A DNA stretch of 20,268 bases, from positions 1-20,268 of the forward strand of contig JACPHN010000078.1 in assembly GCA_016188575.1 (NCBI GenBank), written 5' to 3'. The DNA comes from Candidatus Schekmanbacteria bacterium (GTDB lineage: Bacteria; CSSED10-310; JACPHN01). The notes under the pieces are model-generated. The model made no database searches. It saw nothing but the letters and a program-made list of their open reading frames with translations, and was not told the origin of the DNA. Below, piece after piece: positions 19,606 through 20,268 of the stretch (its first letter is position 1; each line of letters begins with the position of its first letter). Position numbers and translations under genes: made by a program.

Positions 19606-20268
19606 GGTCTGAAGCGCTTCTGGCGCCGCCCCGTTGTGCCCCCGCGGGCGTGCGCCAGGTGCGTGCCTCGCGTTGACGGCTCGCGCCGGCCGCAGCGACA
19701 CGCCATGGGGCGGATGTCGAGCACGGGACGCGAACCCTGAATCGCCCTCCGGCCACGAGTCACGGCGCCGCGGATGCCTTGCCCGTCAACGTCGGCCCCC
19801 CGGCGCGACGGCCACTACGCCATCTCGCAGATGAGGCGGGCGATCCAGGCGAAAATAGCGGTCCTGTGTCGTCGTGGTCGCTCTGCTCCACCACGTGCTG
19901 TTCCGTGCGCACCCCTGCCGAAAGCTCACCGAGGAGCTCCACGCGCACCCACGAGCCGGGTTTGCCCGCGAGCGTCACCTTCAGGACATTGACCGCGGCC
20001 GGCGTCACCTGCCGGTCGATCGTGTGCCGGTGGTGTTGGTGGTGGCAGCTCCTCATGGGGCGGTGCGCTGTCTCGTCATGATGCGTCCTGTTCACGGGCG
20101 TTGGTCGCCCCTTCCCTGTGGCGCCTCCCGCGGGCCCGCAACGGCGACCCAAACGTCGGCTCCCCGCGCTGCCGATCCGCGGTTTGCGGCTGCCGGCTTC
20201 CCGGCGGTATGATGTTCTCGCCGGTGCCACCGCGCGACGCACCCCACGGGATCCATGGCGATGTTCGA
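19606..20268. other. Region without recognisable gene
   Basis: No RNA gene, terminal repeat or recognisable protein is visible. IS66 elements normally end with an inverted repeat soon after the transposase stop, but I could not find a partner for one here. The only candidate is the short minus-strand ORF listed at 19760-20056. The sequence is probably degenerate or a fragment of a gene outside the window. Confidence 0.4.
19760..20056 (-). CDS. Possible small protein of unknown function
   Basis: From the ATG at 20056 a 98-codon frame begins with a His-rich stretch (CHHQHHRHT, residues 4-12) followed by about 45 residues that look protein-like (NVLKVTLAGKPGSWVRVELL) and use almost only G/C at third positions. 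The last 35 residues are Ser/Ala/Gly/Arg-rich and look out of frame, suggesting a frameshift near 19865. I know no family for it. It may be a gene fragment. Confidence 0.25.
   Translation of the reverse strand: MRSCHHQHHRHTIDRQVTPAAVNVLKVTLAGKPGSWVRVELLGELSAGVRTEQHVVEQSDHDDTGPLFSPGSPASSARWRSGRRAGGPTLTGKASAAP

Noticed and set aside
18067-19623. AGCGCTTCTGG shared between 18071 and 19613 regions
   Set aside because: Only about 12 bp around a self-complementary core, in unrelated contexts; expected by chance.

Overview
This is a GC-rich bacterial chromosome fragment dominated by a complete 14-gene NADH:quinone oxidoreductase (respiratory complex I) operon, nuoA to nuoN, on the minus strand (16720 down to 3199). 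The order A-B-C-D-E-F-G-H-I-J-K-L-M-N, with nuoC and nuoD as separate genes and the whole NADH-dehydrogenase module (E, F, G) present, shows an aerobic or otherwise respiring bacterium with an NADH-oxidising, proton-pumping enzyme. The phylum cannot be fixed from the sequence alone. High third-position GC, GTG starts and the types of insertion sequence fit many GC-rich lineages.

Layout by region. 1-3069 (minus) is the N-terminal 1023 codons of a very large DEAD/DEAH-type helicase of the YprA/MrfA-like (COG1205) kind, cut by the window edge inside motif VI. 3070-3198 holds two tandem GC-rich palindromes separating the helicase from the operon. 3199-16720 is the nuo operon, very tightly packed: four junctions have exactly 3 nt between stop and start, several genes overlap, and only the nuoB-C, nuoC-D and nuoI-J junctions have 54-59 nt spacers. 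Clear inverted repeats sit at the nuoB-C and nuoD-E junctions. 16721-17390 has no convincing gene; a good sigma70-like promoter pointing into nuo lies at 17215-17243, just beyond the 3' end of an insertion-sequence remnant. 17391-19605 is an insertion-sequence graveyard: the C-terminal half of an IS110-family transposase (broken by a 16-bp tandem duplication and an in-frame TAG), fused to an internally deleted transposase/ATPase chimera, then an unrecognised ORF, then the frameshifted tail of an IS66-family transposase on the plus strand. 19606-20268 has no recognisable gene, only one short ORF with coding-like codon use.

How the genes work together. NuoE, F and G oxidise NADH and pass electrons through flavin and Fe-S clusters. 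NuoB, C, D and I carry them to quinone. NuoA, H, J, K, L, M and N form the membrane arm that pumps protons. All expected cluster ligands and the key membrane Glu/Lys residues are visible, so the enzyme should be functional. The main oddity is a compact 479-residue NuoG with a strongly shortened molybdopterin-type domain. I did not find a convincing new biological system. The best leads are the compact NuoG, the giant helicase (possible defence association, but its downstream neighbours are outside the window), the inverted repeats inside the operon, and the decayed mobile-element junctions beside the operon promoter.
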